A stretch of 64,000 nt of DNA from positions 36,064,067 to 36,128,066 of the forward strand of contig OX104120.1 of the NCBI GenBank assembly GCA_944474755.1, read 5' to 3'. Positions 55,186 through 64,000 of the stretch are shown piece after piece. Made by a program: the position numbers and the translations under genes. Within the stretch, counting starts at the first letter, position 1. Every line of letters begins with the position of its first letter. The notes under the pieces are model-generated. The model saw only the letters and a program-made list of their open reading frames with translations, ran no database searches and was not told the origin of the DNA. This DNA comes from Limnoperna fortunei. Lineage: Eukaryota > Mollusca > Bivalvia > Mytilida > Modiolidae.

Positions 55186-55937
55186 GTGCACGAGATGAAA
55201 AAAGACATGGTATGCTACAAATCTCATACAAATAACATACATGTACATTTAACTTGAAACACATTAGAATAATTTTTCAGTATTTTTGGGCGTTTAAATA
55301 ACTTTATATCACACTTATACTGAATATTAAAAGATAAATCTCGGTTTCTTTCGGATGAAAGCTCCAATTTCAAGTTTGTAAGATGAGAACAAATGCCGAG
55401 CGAAGCGAGGCGTAAAAATTTTTGGTAAAATTTTCGGTCGTTTGGGCAAAAATTAGGAATATTTAGAAAAAATCAGGGCTTTCTTAGGAATTCACATTGA
55501 ATTTATGAATTAATTAGGAAAATTAGAGCTGCCTCAGCCCTCAAAAAAAGGAGGAAAATTAGGGCCAGTTGAAAGCCTGCAGTGGGTAAACGCCCAAAAA
55601 TACTGAAAACTTATTCAAATGTGTTTCAAGTTAAATGTACATGTATGTCATATGTAAGAGTTTTAAAAAGTAGCATACCATGTCTTTTTTCATCTTCGCT
55701 CTTGAGATTAATTCTTGCCCCCATCGTTTCAACTCCCAGTCTGCTAAGATCTACATCAGAAATTAAGGTAATTGAAATTTTCATCACCTATCATTTCTTA
55801 AGTAAACTTTTGTGAGTGTCCCTAATCCGACTCGCATTCAAGCGACCTGTAATCTAGCATTCCTTGCATTCCCATTCGACTCCATCATGATTCTTTGCTG
55901 CAGACGACAGCGGGATCTTGTGCACGTGGTGGACCGG
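55160..55937. repeat. Large hairpin next to the right terminal repeat
   Basis: TAACACCCCCGGTCCACCACGT at 55,165 onward, AAAAAAGACATGGTATGCTA and ACATGTACATTTAACTTGAA through to TATTTTTGGGCG (55,290) recur inverted at 55,586-55,692 and 55,915-55,936. The right arm is interrupted by ~220 bp holding the SAM-like ORF. Confidence 0.75.
55626..55784 (-). CDS. SAM-domain-like ORF fragment
   Basis: 52 codons on the minus strand: MKISITLISDVDLSRLGVET, then MGARINLKSEDEKRHGM, running into the hairpin arm. The pattern I-x(2)-D-L-x(2)-L-G-V-x-T-x-G-x-R resembles the second half of a SAM domain (protein or RNA binding). It is too short for a whole domain and is probably a captured exon. Confidence 0.4.
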   Translation of the reverse strand: MKISITLISDVDLSRLGVETMGARINLKSEDEKRHGMLLFKTLTYDIHVHLT

Positions 55938-56146
55938 TGTTTCTAGTAAAAAAAGCCCGCCAATATTTTTTCCGTCCGATCAGTCGATGCCACTAACTCA
56001 ACTAATTTCAAGCAAGTATTAATCAATTACCACAAAAAACACACCTAGCATAATGATAAATCAACCGAATATATAATGACATTTCAGCCTAATATAATGC
56101 AAAGTCAAAATAACATATAGTGAAGCCTACGTAATATAAATCATGG

Positions 56147-56354
56147 GGCTTGTTTGGGGGGTACCAATATCCCATATCCCCGTAAAGTTTTCATCAAATA
56201 TCCCGTATCCGAAAGTGTTTTTCCAATATCCCATATCCCTGTAATAAGAATGAATTTAAATATCCCATATCCCAGTAAGTTTTGCCTTAAATATCCCGTA
56301 TCCCATGAACAAAATATGTGAATATCCCATATCCCAATATACCCTAAACAAGCC
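56147..56354 (-). mobile_element. GGCTTGTTT MITE, copy in the right terminal repeat
   Basis: GGCTTGTTTGGGGGGTACC to ACCCTAAACAAGCC, the counterpart of 34,655-34,851. Its presence in both arms shows it predates the arms' last homogenisation. Confidence 0.75.
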
Positions 56355-56569
56355 TCAATAATCCAGAAATCGACACAATATATTGAAGAAGACACTTAAT
56401 ATATAAACACGTCTACTGAATATAATAATGAAAGAGCTTAACATATAGACAAAAGCACTCAATATAATATAGATACAACATAATAAAATGATAAAACCAC
56501 CGAATATAATGGAAAACCCACCCAACATAGAGTTAAGAGTACCGACTATACAGTCAAAACCACTCAATA

Positions 56570-56910
56570 TAATGACAATTACACCCAATATAAAGACATA
56601 TGCACTCAATATAAAGACATAACCACTCAATATAAAGACATAACCACTCAATATAAAGACATAACCACTCAATATAAAGACATATGCACTCAATATAAAG
56701 ACATAAGCACCCAGTATAAAGACATATGCACTTAATATAAAGACATAAGCACTCAATATAAAGACATAAGCACCCAATATAAAGACATATTCACTCAATA
56801 TAAAGACATAAGCACTCAATATAAAAACATAAGCACTCAATATATAGACATATGCACTCAATATAAAGACATAAGCACTCAATATAAAGACATATGCACT
56901 CAAAATAAAA
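56570..56910 (-). repeat. 21-bp minisatellite in the right terminal repeat
   Basis: Units of ATAAAGACATAAGCACTCAAT and variants, about 16 copies, the inverse of the array at 33,795. The long minus ORF over it (258 codons with ILSAYVF heptads) is a repeat by-product. Confidence 0.92.
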
Positions 56911-56988
56911 CTTGTTTCTACCGAATATAATGTCGATACCACCGAGTATAGAAAAATCCTTAAGTAAAGACAGCTACGGCGTTCCATA

Positions 56989-57143
56989 GCCAACCACCAC
57001 CGCAGACACTTGATGAACTTCGACAAATGTTGCAATAAGAATAGAGAAGAATACCTCGCAATAATGTTCGTGATTTGATAGAGTCCATGTCGAGGAGATG
57101 CAGAGCAATGCTGGCTTCTCGAGGTGATCACACACGTTACTAA
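56989..57143 (+). pseudogene. Tc1/mariner transposase, 3' part
   Basis: Continues the frame broken at 33,722: QPPPQTLDELRQMLQ, two stops, then RRIPRNNVRDLIESMSRRCR and AMLASRGDHTRY plus TAA, the usual Tc1 C-terminus. An approximate Tc1 terminal repeat follows up to about 57,310. From 57,310 to 58,065 I see no supported feature. Confidence 0.88.
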
Positions 57144-58064
57144 CTTGCAGCTGATCGAAAGTGACTTTGAACTGTGATTAACACTGTGATTTGTACAGGC
57201 AATGACTGTTACTTTGCATACAACAAATATTTTAAGTGCCTATCGTTCGTGTAATTGTAAAATTTTGATTTTAACGTCGCTTATTAAAATGTGCAAAAAC
57301 GCACTATGCGTTTCTTTTTTTTTTTTCTTTTTTTTTTTTTGAAGAGTTTATATTGCTCTAACCTGAAAAATGTTGATGTTAAAACACAAATATGATATAC
57401 AAGTTTAATTGGTAATGTAAATCGGTAGTGTTTATATTAAAAGTAGTCTACACCGGAGTTTACATTGGAGTTATGAATATTTCAGTACACCCGGACATAT
57501 AATTATATACAGAGTTGGATCGAAAGCGGACCCAAAATGGTAACAGTACGGTTCCGGGTGGACCCGGAAATGTAATTATGCGACACCGACCACGGACATT
57601 TTTAACTTGTCGGCACTGGACGCAAAACATTCTTTCAAGCACCAAAGCAAGCAACTTTGTTTAAGATGTATGTGCATCTCGTCACCTCGTTTGTATCAGA
57701 ACGCATATGTGTCTGTGTTGGGGAGAATGCAAGAATTTCTGTCAAGCTCTTTTAAAGTTAAATCATAATATGGGAGGTATTATGTGGCTGCCAGGGGCGT
57801 AGTGGTCTATACGCGAGTACGCGTCTGAATCTACATGATTTTAACAAAACTGTCATCTATCCCTGCAATCAATAAACTGTCCATTTTCAGTTCTAATGAA
57901 AGCACCTAAAAACTCTTCAAAATGCACCAAACTGCACTATTATTATCAACATTTTCCGGGACCCTTAGTTATTTTGTGAATCCACATTGTAACTAGTCTA
58001 ACTGTCATGGTCGACAAACTAAGATGTCTAGCCGGTGACAAAATTTCTACTTAGCAGAGATTGA

Positions 58065-58262
58065 GTTCTACCTTCTTGTCACATATTGGTAAAGACCCCT
58101 TTTTCGCAATTCTCCCATGCCTGAAATATTTGCACAGCACTACAAATGTCGCCAGAGAAGAGAACTCATCATGTTGTAGCTGTGTATCAAGTTTCATAAA
58201 GATGTGAAGTCATCTTCATAAAAAAAAAGTTTCAACGCGAAGTTGGGTTCCAAAGGACGAAC
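58065..58262. repeat. Dispersed repeat, same family as 8,290-8,720
   Basis: TCACATATTGGTAAAGACC, GCCTGAAATATTTGCACAGC and ATCATGTTGTAGCTGTGTAT, then AAAAAGTTTCAACGCGAAG. Confidence 0.55.
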
Positions 58263-58534
58263 ATGACGAAAATTTCCACCTTGTTTATTAACCAGGTATT
58301 TATAGTTTTCATTGGATCATTAATCAGTAACCACTGCCAGGATGAGTGGTACATATGTAGTATCGCCGAAACACATTTTCTTGTTTACAGCTATATTTAT
58401 GAATTTTTCAAATTTCTGAAATTCCTTATAATTAAACTTTTAAGATTTATAATTGAAAATTTTTAATGTCGACGTAATGAAACTATTGCATTTTTAACCG
58501 CGTAAGAATATGTCGTGTTATTGATGCCTCTGCT

Positions 58535-58885
58535 GGTGAATTGTTAATCCCCGAGGGTATCACAAGCCCAGTAGTCGCACTTCGGTGCTGACATGAATAT
58601 CATTGGTTGTTTCATGCAGTGATACAGTCATTGTCTAAATTTAGTGCCCAGATATTTCAAAAAGTATTTTAATTCTAAGGTTTTTTTTTTCAAGGTGAAG
58701 ATAGTCTTAGCCGGATTTGGTACAACGTTTTGGAATTTTGGTGATAACAATTCTAATCTTACTCATTTAGATTCTAAATATTGTTTGGTTTTGAGCTGAT
58801 GAGTTGATTAGACGAAACGCGCGTCTGGCGTATTGAAATATATTAACCTTGGTATCTTTGACAACATTTAATTACCAACACAAGT
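58535..58885 (+). mobile_element. Penelope-like element 3' region
   Basis: CCTCTGCTGGTGAATTGTTA, CCCCGAGGGTATCACAAGCC, AGTAGTCGCACTTCGGTGCT and GACATGAATATCATTGG are followed by the hammerhead motif and CCTTGGTATCTTTGA. I know this order from bivalve repeats, where hammerhead motifs have been linked to Penelope-like retroelements (general knowledge). No reverse transcriptase is present here. Confidence 0.55.
58789..58840 (+). ncRNA. Type I hammerhead ribozyme motif
   Basis: Core CTGATGA at 58,796-58,802, stem II GTT/GAC-like at 58,803-58,813, GAAA at 58,814-58,817, stem III ACGC/GCGT (58,817-58,820 with 58,828-58,831, 7-nt loop), then the cleavage triplet GTA ending at 58,832. Stem I (TTTGAG before the core, TTGAAA after cleavage) pairs imperfectly: five of six positions, counting one G-U. 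All conserved core bases are present; activity is uncertain because stem I and stem II are weak. Confidence 0.65.
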
Positions 58886-59654
58886 TATTTCTTGTTCCAT
58901 TTGCCATTCAGATTTCAGCTTACTTAACAAATTAAACTATTTCTGTTTAAACTCAATAAAATAAAAATTTAACATACAAGTACATGAGCTAGAAGAACAG
59001 TGCAAAAACTAAACCTTTGTACCCCATTAAACGGCAACAACTTAAAGGAGTCGTCAAACTAGAAATCCAGATTTGTATGCCTTATTTTGCTGATTATATT
59101 TGTGAATTACAGTTTAACACTTATTGTTATAGCTTAAGCTTATCAAACAAAAGCTAAACACCTCGAGCTTTGACTTTCTTGGGTTCACAGTGCTTCATCA
59201 AGAGAGCTGTCAATCGCGTCCTGACATGGAGGATAGGTTAGGCGGTCTCGTTGGGGCTGTTAGGACCCGCGGACCATTGTGGGCGACGTTGTTTAGAGAA
59301 CACAACGCTTCTTGCGAGCAGGAACCTATAAATCAATGTTAGTTATACTGGTCCCACTTGCACGATAAAGATCCATTTTGTCTTTTGTAGATATGTCGAT
59401 AAGAGTAGCTTAATTACATGTATACTCTACAAAAGGATCATTTTTATTCCCCTTTCTGATAAACTTTACTTTACAGAGGAATTGAAAATTATCTGCCTAT
59501 AGGTCATCCTATGTCATGTCCTGATTCTTTGTAAGTTGGACGAATTAATAGGGATGTTCAATCCTAAGTAGCTCTCCCTAAGCTCAGTTTGAATAGCAGT
59601 AGTGCTGATAGTGTGAAATGTCTTAAATTTCGGGTTTTGGTCCCCTATCCCATA

Positions 59655-59832
59655 AAAGGTGTGTCAATTCCAACCTTAATTGACAAGGATTTGCAAGATT
59701 TCGTGGCGGGGATCGGTGATGTCACCGGTACTGCGGCCTCCTCCCCCAATAATAGAGGGCCATAATCTGGCATGATATAGCTGGAAAAAAAATTCTGAAA
59801 GTGGCGATTAAGCCCGTTAAAACAAAACGACC
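59655..59832 (+). mobile_element. tRNA-derived SINE, 5'-truncated and diverged
   Basis: CAACCTTAATTGACAAGGAT, CCTCCTCCCCCAATAATAG and the tail CTGAAAGTGGCGATTAAGCC. The region 58,886-59,654 has no supported feature. Confidence 0.65.
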
Positions 59833-60146
59833 CAAGATTCCAGCTAGGGACATGCATGACAGTAAAAGACAAGACTCTCCTACAATTTATAATCCTTAAT
59901 TTTCTCGAAACAAATGGAGGAAGGATTCAAGGCCTTTAGTTTTGAGGACTAGATTTTTATTTTCCTTATTACACTAATGAATATATTCATAATCAACGAA
60001 TAAATGCAGTCATACTATAGTTACACAGTATAGTTATGACCATTCATGCGCACGAAAACATGACGAGACATAAATAAAACATGTATTTAAATCCTTTGAT
60101 CTGATTGGTTGTACCACACACACCTCCGTGTAACATTCTGTGTGAC

Positions 60147-60192
60147 ATGGAAAGAATTGGAGACTTCATTATAAAATTCTCGAAACGTCAAG
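60147..60192 (+). CDS. Possible first coding exon, unknown gene
   Basis: ATG followed by 15 codons (MERIGDFIIKFSKRQ) and a strong donor, AAG|GTAAGT. Upstream is GATTGG (inverted CCAAT box) at about 60,101. No downstream exon was recognised before 64,000. It could equally be chance. Confidence 0.25.
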
Positions 60193-61490
60193 GTAAGTTG
60201 ATTTTATTTTAATGCTTACACATGACATGAAATGTAAACAACAAATAGTCAAGATCTACACGTCATGTTAATTAGTGTTTAATGCCAGCACGCAAACTTT
60301 AAAATTATTCATAAATATATCTGGTTTGAAAATGTATAGGATTCAAATGAATTGTTCATGATTTGTTCATCTATTATATAAAACAGACTGTGTATATACA
60401 GATCTAGATATAGTTGGTTAATTGTGTATTTAAGGAGTAATAACTTCCTATTAATATTATGTATTGAAGGTCATATATACTGGTAATCCACTATAAGAAA
60501 GTATATAATTTAACATAAAAAAACACAGATCCGTCTTGATCGTGTACACGTATTTTAAACTACACATTGCATATTTACTGTTGTTATTTGAAATGGCGAA
60601 ACACCTGTCAACAATATATTTTATGCACTGGTTGACATCGGAATCGTCAAACTAACAAACAATATATAATAAATGGTCATATTTGTTTTGCAAGAATGGC
60701 AAAAATAAAATTCCAAAGGTAAAATCAAATAACCATGCTTTGTTTATTGTGGTTTTGACGTAAATTGATAATAAATATATTATTTAAATTTTCTGTTATA
60801 TGATTGTTATATAAAGTCACGGGGTGGCGGGGGGAGGGGGGGGGGTAACTTAAATGATATATATATAGGGTAATACGGATGTGCGGCCCGAATGGGTCAC
60901 TTTTTTACCTCTCAAAAATATATAAAAGGGTAGATTTTTTCATTGAAAAATATATCATTGGGTTTAGTTGTAAATTATCTAAGTATGTCCATGCCTCAAT
61001 TCTCATCTTGAGCATGTTAAGCCTATGTAAACCACAGTTATTTTACAAACAAAGTGTTCCATTAACATCACTTGATCATTTTGGAAGATAATGGACTATT
61101 TTGTCAATGGGGATGTGCAGTAAAAATATATGAATAGGTCTTATTTAATAACTCAATATATGATTGGGTCCCGTTTAATACATCCGAAAATATATGAATA
61201 GGATGGGTTTTCAAATCTCCGTCCGCAGACCTGTACCTAAAAGTATCCTTAGTTACCCCCTCCCCCCCCCCCCCCCGTGTATAAAGTAAAGATGACATCA
61301 ACCAATCACAAACCCTAACTCTGCAGAAGCAAGACCCACTAGACGGTCAGAGCGGGGGGGGGGGGAGGAGATAACAGTTCTACCAGGAATAACCCCTCCC
61401 GTTCCTCCCACAAATCATGAACACACATTGCAAAATTTAATTTATCACTAAAAGACAGACCAACAAATTACATTCTTAGCTCTTTCTTTT
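60193..61490. other. No supported gene; homopolymer runs
   Basis: AT-rich sequence with a G-rich run at 60,823-60,846 (GGGGTGGCGGGGGGAGGG), a C run near 61,260-61,277 and a G run near 61,356-61,368. The runs could form G-quadruplexes. Small ORFs here have no recognisable family. Confidence 0.6.
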
Positions 61491-61493
61491 ACT

Positions 61494-61612
61494 TCTACCG
61501 CAGGTCGGGGGTTTTCTCCGGGTACTCCGGCTTCCTCCCCCAATAAAAACTGGACGCCATGATATAGCTGAAAAATTGCTGAAAGTGGCGATAAACACCA
61601 TCAAACAAAACA
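61494..61612 (+). mobile_element. SINE tail, 5'-truncated
   Basis: TCTACCGCAGGTCGGGGGTT, CCTCCCCCAATAAAAACTGG, then AGCTGAAAAATTGCTGAAAG and CCATCAAACAAAACAA. Confidence 0.75.
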
Positions 61613-61715
61613 AGCTTTCTTTTAATACACAAACAACACATACGTAGACAAGTGAACATACCCAATGTAAAGAATCAACCCAACAAAACAAAAGGGAATA
61701 TGATATAAAATATAG

Positions 61716-61940
61716 ACACGGTAACCGGGAGGTTAAGGTAATTCGTCTAATATTGATCACGTGGTCTGTCACCACTGTGGTTGCGGGCAGGGTGTACTCG
61801 ACACCAATCTTAATTCACAAGGATAGCCAGTTTTCCTATCGCTGATCGGGGGTTTTCTCCCCCAGTAAAAACTGGAAGCCATGATATACCATAACAAATT
61901 GCTGAATGTGGCGTTAAACACCATACAAACAAACAATATA
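61716..61940 (+). mobile_element. tRNA-derived SINE, nearly full length
   Basis: Head ACGGTAACCGGGAGGTTAAG (A-box region), TGATCACGTGGTCTGTCACC, GCAGGGTGTACTCGACACC, the core, and tail CTGAATGTGGCGTTAAACAC. Part of the B-box is deleted. Confidence 0.8.
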
Positions 61941-62329
61941 AAATATAGAGGCACAGTAGTGAAACACAAGCCAAATATATAAAATCTTGATTTTGATAGA
62001 AAGTAAAATGTACGGCTTAAAAACCCGTATAGGTTTCAGTTAAGAAAAAATACTAAAGATTAATTTCACCTTAAATTGGTGGATTGGTTGTTTGCATAAC
62101 CCCTTCTACCAGTATTTGAACTATATTCAGGACGAGAATAAGTTGTTAACAACAATATTTCAACTGGGAAATACAATCTTCTTATTCTTCTTCATCGTGA
62201 GTACAAAACCACCATCTGGTGTATCCTCATACTGTTGGTGACTATTTACAAAGTGAGTTGGCGCTGGATGGTCCCAAGGTGCAAGTTAAAAAAACGTCCA
62301 GCTAAAAAACGAGGATGCGATGTCTATCT

Positions 62330-63364
62330 CAGGGTGGTGATCTGTAACTCACTCTTGAAGGAGTCTAGTTAGTTACAAGCAATGACAGTCTAAAGGTAGC
62401 TGGTTCCATATCCTGATGGAGTCTGAAAAGAACGACTGTTGGTATACGGAGAATCTGGCAAATGGCACCAGGAACCGCTGATAGTGGCCTCTAACGTTGA
62501 CAGCTGCTGGTGTTAGGTCAGTGATGGGGATGTCTTACAGGTTGTTGACAATCCTGTACATCATTACATCCTTGGCTTGTGTCCTACGCTCCTGCAATGT
62601 TGTCCAGTTCAGATTGTTCAGCATGGCGCTCACACTGCTGCATGGTCGTTCTGTAGTCGCCGTAAACAAATCTGGCTGATCTACGTACGTTGAACCATCT
62701 CAATACGATTGATTTTTTGGGCTGTATGAGGATCCCAGATGACACTACCATACTCCAAGATGGGGCGAACCAGTGTTGTGTAGCATAGCTCTTTGGTCTT
62801 TTTCGTTCAGGCATACACGTTTTGTTGAAGAAAGGCACGGGTGGAATTTGCCTTCTTCATCACTTGTCCGTTCCAATTCATCTGATGGTGAATGTTCAAC
62901 CCAATGTATTTCGCTGTTTCTACTTCCTCTGGCTGGTGCCCATGAATTACGTATGGTTCTTTTATTGGTTTTCTCTTCTTTGTCACGTGTAGTATTTGAC
63001 ATTTCTGGGGATGGAACTCCATCAGCCAATCAGTTTCCAATTGTTGCAGGGCATCCAGGTCTTCTTGGAGCTTTGTGGCATCATTAGGTGTTGAGATCTT
63101 TTTGTACAACACACAGTCATTCGCGAACAGTCGCACTTCTGAGTGGGACAGGTATTCATGCAGGTCGTTGGTGAACAACTGAAAAAGAAATGGTCCTAAG
63201 ACGCTGCCCTGTGGCACACCTGATGACACTGGTGCAGTCTTGGAGGAGCATCCGTCTAAGACTACTTTCTGTTCACGATCATGCGGGAAGTTCCTAATCC
63301 ACTTACATGTTGTGCCGGTTATCCCGTAATGTTGCAGCTTGCGGATCAGTCTAAGATAGATCAA
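62330..63364 (-). pseudogene. Jockey-type LINE reverse transcriptase, 5'-truncated
   Basis: Reading minus from 63,364: LQHYGITGTTCKWIRNF, then motif B SGVPQGSVLGPFLFQLF, the metal-binding motif as RLFANDCVLY (family FADD; first Asp replaced by Asn), the thumb region (WLMEFHPQKCQILHVTKKRK), SARFVYGDYRTT and a C-terminal stretch to about 62,330 with frameshifts and stops. These enzymes copy the element RNA at a nicked target; this copy is inactive. The 5' end abuts another LINE at ~63,365. Confidence 0.88.
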
Positions 63365-63370
63365 TAATCT

Positions 63371-64000
63371 ATGAATGTCAATATATATGTAAAACTATTT
63401 AATTTGATTTTTAAAACAGGAATTTATCCCAATTCATGGAAAGAGAATTTTATCAAACCTATTTTTAAAGGTGGGTGCTTCACCGATCCCTCAAATTATA
63501 GAGGCATTGCTCTCTCTAGTTGCCTAGGAAAGTTTTTTTCCAGAATTCTATACAATAGGCTTGATAAATACTTAGAAAATAACAATATTATTTGCCCCGA
63601 ACAAATCGGCTTCAAAAAAGGAGGTAGGACAAGTGACCATATTTTTACATTAAAATCAATTATTGATAAAGCCTTTAAATCCTCTAAAAGAATATATGCT
63701 TGTTTCATTGACTTTAAAAAGGCTTTTGATACTATAAACAGAAAAGCTTTATTTTATAAATTGTTCACTTATAATATTAAAGGACCCTTTCTAGATATCT
63801 TGAAATCAATGTACAAAGAAGTTTTATTTTCTGTTAAGGTTTCAGATGGGATAACTGACTCTTTCTTATCACAAGTAGGAGTAAAACAAGGTTGCATTTT
63901 AAGCCCTGCACTTTTTTCATTATATTTAAATGATTTATCTAAACTTTTTAAATCAGATTGTCAGCCAGTAGATATAAATAATACTCAGTTATCATGTTTG
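63371..64000 (+). CDS. Non-LTR retrotransposon reverse transcriptase fragment (runs off the window)
   Basis: Open for 210 codons from ATG at 63,371 to the window edge. Motifs in order: SNYRGIALSSCLGKFFSRIL, EQIGFKKGGRTSDHIFTLKS, motif A CFIDFKKAFDTINRKAL (catalytic Asp present) and motif B VGVKQGCILSPALFSLYLND. The YADD motif would lie just past the end. The upstream TAA at 63,365 and the lack of endonuclease sequence show a 5'-truncated copy. The frame is intact here, so it is younger than its neighbour. The clade cannot be settled from this part. Confidence 0.85.
   Translation, partial: MNVNIYVKLFNLIFKTGIYPNSWKENFIKPIFKGGCFTDPSNYRGIALSSCLGKFFSRILYNRLDKYLENNNIICPEQIGFKKGGRTSDHIFTLKSIIDKAFKSSKRIYACFIDFKKAFDTINRKALFYKLFTYNIKGPFLDILKSMYKEVLFSVKVSDGITDSFLSQVGVKQGCILSPALFSLYLNDLSKLFKSDCQPVDINNTQLSCL

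Larger units (their letters stand above)
33723..56988. mobile_element. Giant ~23.3-kb terminal-inverted-repeat element inserted in a Tc1 copy
   Basis: Left end TATGGAACGCCGTAGCTG and right end CAGCTACGGCGTTCCATA are exact inverted copies, bordered by GCCAAC at 33,717-33,722 and 56,989-56,994. Removing the segment and one GCCAAC restores a continuous Tc1 transposase reading. An equally consistent reading adds one base to each end and gives a 4-bp duplication, CCAA. Terminal repeats run ~1.34 kb (left, with a ~270-bp insertion) and ~1.05 kb (right). The interior has satellites, a candidate gene and smaller elements, but no recognisable transposase, integrase or polymerase. Size, long repeats and a 6-bp duplication suggest Polinton/Maverick; the absence of their genes makes this a non-autonomous or new type. 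Confidence 0.85.
55938..56988 (-). repeat. Right terminal inverted repeat of the giant element
   Basis: Reverse-complement counterpart of 33,723-35,060, with the same order of blocks: inner block near 55,938-56,140, MITE 56,147-56,354, conserved block, 21-bp minisatellite, outer block ending at 56,988. It lacks the ~270-bp insertion. Confidence 0.9.

Noticed and set aside
33723..56988. Calling the giant element a Polinton/Maverick outright
   Set aside because: Only size, long inverted repeats and a 6-bp duplication agree. No polymerase B, integrase, protease or capsid-type frame can be seen.
56355..57131. 258-codon minus-strand ORF with ILSAYVF heptads (membrane-like)
   Set aside because: It spans the 21-bp minisatellite and the end of the giant element, and runs into the antisense of the Tc1 pseudogene. 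The mirror ORF at 33,643-34,113 is the same artefact.

Overview
This window looks like nuclear DNA of a bivalve mollusc. It is AT-rich, its genes are split into short exons with GT..AG introns, and it is packed with element families known from bivalves: tRNA-derived SINEs, ~146-bp core-repeat elements ending in a hairpin, a Penelope-like tail with a hammerhead-ribozyme motif, jockey-type LINEs and Tc1/mariner. There is no bacterial or organellar gene organisation, and no rRNA or tRNA gene. The species assignment is an inference.

Region 1 (1-24,620). The one host gene I can name is on the minus strand. Eight spliced exons between 24,619 and 8,757 encode about 255 residues matching the N-terminal part of condensin-II subunit D3 (NCAPD3). 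Splice phases agree at every junction. The start-codon exon lies at higher coordinates and was not found; the C-terminal exons lie beyond the left edge. The introns hold SINEs, a hAT-like element with a 5-bp target duplication, MITEs, a 46-bp minisatellite that is open in all three frames, and a nest at 1-4,900. In that nest a 65-bp minisatellite is split by an inverted-repeat element, which is split by a Mutator-like element (9-bp target duplication) carrying an SGNH-hydrolase ORF.

Region 2 (24,620-33,722). This is repeats and decayed elements. At 28,411-30,962 a terminal-inverted-repeat element sits in a jockey-type LINE. It contains a small two-exon gene (50 codons) and a broken PHD-like zinc finger.

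Region 3 (33,723-56,988). This is the main discovery. A Tc1/mariner transposase pseudogene is interrupted at 33,722 and resumes in register at 56,989. Between its halves lies a ~23.3-kb segment with ~1.05-1.34-kb terminal inverted repeats and a 6-bp target duplication (GCCAAC). Short stretches of the arms compared by eye are nearly identical. The interior holds no recognisable transposase, integrase or polymerase. It holds two large satellite arrays (186-bp alternating A/B monomers and a 200-bp monomer) that share a paired AGCACCA box spaced 20-22 bp, a candidate spliced gene, and a 47-bp remnant of the Mutator-like family seen in Region 1. In size and target duplication it resembles a Polinton/Maverick, but it lacks their genes.

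Region 4 (56,989-64,000). This has the distal Tc1 half, a Penelope-like fragment with a hammerhead motif, SINEs, one possible first exon at 60,147, and two LINE reverse-transcriptase fragments meeting head to head at about 63,365.
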